Source: an uncultured Prevotellaceae bacterium (GTDB lineage Bacteria > Bacteroidota > Bacteroidia > Bacteroidales > UBA932). From it: 64,000 nucleotides of DNA. Positions 63,726-64,000 of the stretch are shown in pieces. The DNA lies in NCBI GenBank assembly GCA_947166905.1, contig CAMVFZ010000002.1, positions 99,214 through 163,213 of the forward strand. The letters run 5' to 3'. Each line of letters begins with the position of its first letter. Position 1 is the stretch's first letter. The notes under the pieces are model-generated. The model ran no database searches. It was given only the letters and a program-made list of their open reading frames with translations, and was not told the origin of the DNA. Made by a program: the position numbers and the translations under genes.

Positions 63726-64000
63726 GTATTGAGTATCAATGAGTTACGCATTTTAACTCCCTACTTTTTCCGGAGTTAAATCACGTAAGTGTCTGATAAT
63801 CAATATTTGTTCCAGCGTCAGGTAAAACACCCTCAGGCCAGAATATATGGCCGATGGTTACTTGTTGCCGATGGATGGCGATACCCTCCCGGATGGCTCC
63901 GTTCCGCTGCGCTCCACTCCGTCCCTCCCACTGTATCCTGCGTCATTGACTCGTCCTGATTTTTGTTTACAGATTTTCTTGACTTCTGATATCAAAGTCC

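Larger units (their letters stand above)
63501..64000. other. 500 bases without a gene; repeat-rich
   Basis: I see no coding region. The stretch holds a stem-loop repeat copy (63577-63600), a cluster of three CATTTCGA motifs (63653-63725) ending in GGAGTGGAGAAATCTCC, and a perfect 9-bp inverted repeat TTTAACTCC/GGAGTTAAA (63752-63760 and 63772-63780). A purine/pyrimidine-skewed segment (CTCCGTTCCGCTGCGCTCC, near 63896) follows. It may be the flank of an accessory region beyond the window. Confidence 0.6.

Noticed and set aside
63780..63860. Short minus-strand frame ending near 63752 (FYLTLEQILIIRHLRD)
   Set aside because: No start codon in a sensible context and a stop just upstream; possibly a gene remnant but not supportable.

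Overview
The window is chromosomal DNA from a member of the Bacteroidota, most likely order Bacteroidales. Three things support this. The promoters follow the Bacteroidota pattern (a -33 TTTG, 19-20 bases, then a -7 TAnnTTTG), and about twenty can be placed. The gene families are typical: serine palmitoyltransferase for sphingolipids, a DUF349 repeat protein, SurE-LpxB, a THUMP-like methyltransferase, a TPR/beta-barrel pair, Bacteroidota-type trigger factor, S9 peptidases and many lipoproteins. Many outer-membrane proteins end in aromatic residues. Base composition looks close to 50% GC by eye. An uncultured gut or rumen lineage is plausible, but the sequence alone does not name it.

Layout. 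1-1554: 3' part of rimO and a lipoprotein. 1555-3246: queC-queD-queE (7-deazaguanine/queuosine precursor) on the minus strand, preceded by the RNase P RNA gene (about 3297-3635, minus). 3709-6890: glutamine cyclotransferase lipoprotein, then a TPP riboswitch controlling a TonB-dependent receptor, a predicted thiamin uptake system. 6903-16261: trmD, DUF349 protein, yidC, a YggS-type PLP protein, a cation:proton antiporter with two RCK_C domains, lpxB and surE. 16377-20858: gapA, an S15-like hydrolase and glnS. 21036-28922: serine palmitoyltransferase, YicC-type protein, a 4-helix-bundle membrane sensor, trkH, a RecD-like helicase and a DPP-IV-like peptidase.

28922-30760 is the only clearly accessory stretch. 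It holds a dispersed stem-loop repeat, a C-terminal fragment of a C10 cysteine protease, an AT-rich orphan lipoprotein and a fragment resembling a Bro-N (phage antirepressor type) gene. Beside it lies a methyltransferase gene whose reading frame carries two different palindromic repeats as extra coding sequence.

31811-47821 is core again: phosphosugar mutase, CBM9-like lipoprotein, nth, ftsE, the TPR/beta-barrel pair, gyrB, a 7TM-HD phosphohydrolase, tig-clpP-clpX. 47867-60591 is mainly envelope and degradative functions: PAP2 phosphatase, CE2/SGNH esterase, DPP-IV-like peptidase, M20 peptidase, a P1B metal ATPase, NagA, L,D-transpeptidase, GH18 lipoprotein, an alpha/beta-hydrolase lipoprotein and a MINPP-type phytase lipoprotein. 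60682-64000 has a broken cyclophilin gene, a small secreted protein, a roughly 53-bp tandem repeat, a proC operon with three small proteins, and 500 bases of repeat-rich non-coding DNA.

As a whole the organism looks peptide- and glycan-degrading, with predicted thiamin salvage and sphingolipid membranes. No complete new defence or mobile system is visible. The most interesting signals are regulatory and mosaic: intrinsic terminators whose 5' arms overlap the next promoter (gyrB, and the hydrolase at 58181), a glnS terminator inside a convergent gene, repeats inserted in frame into a protein, and the deleted, frameshifted cyclophilin gene.
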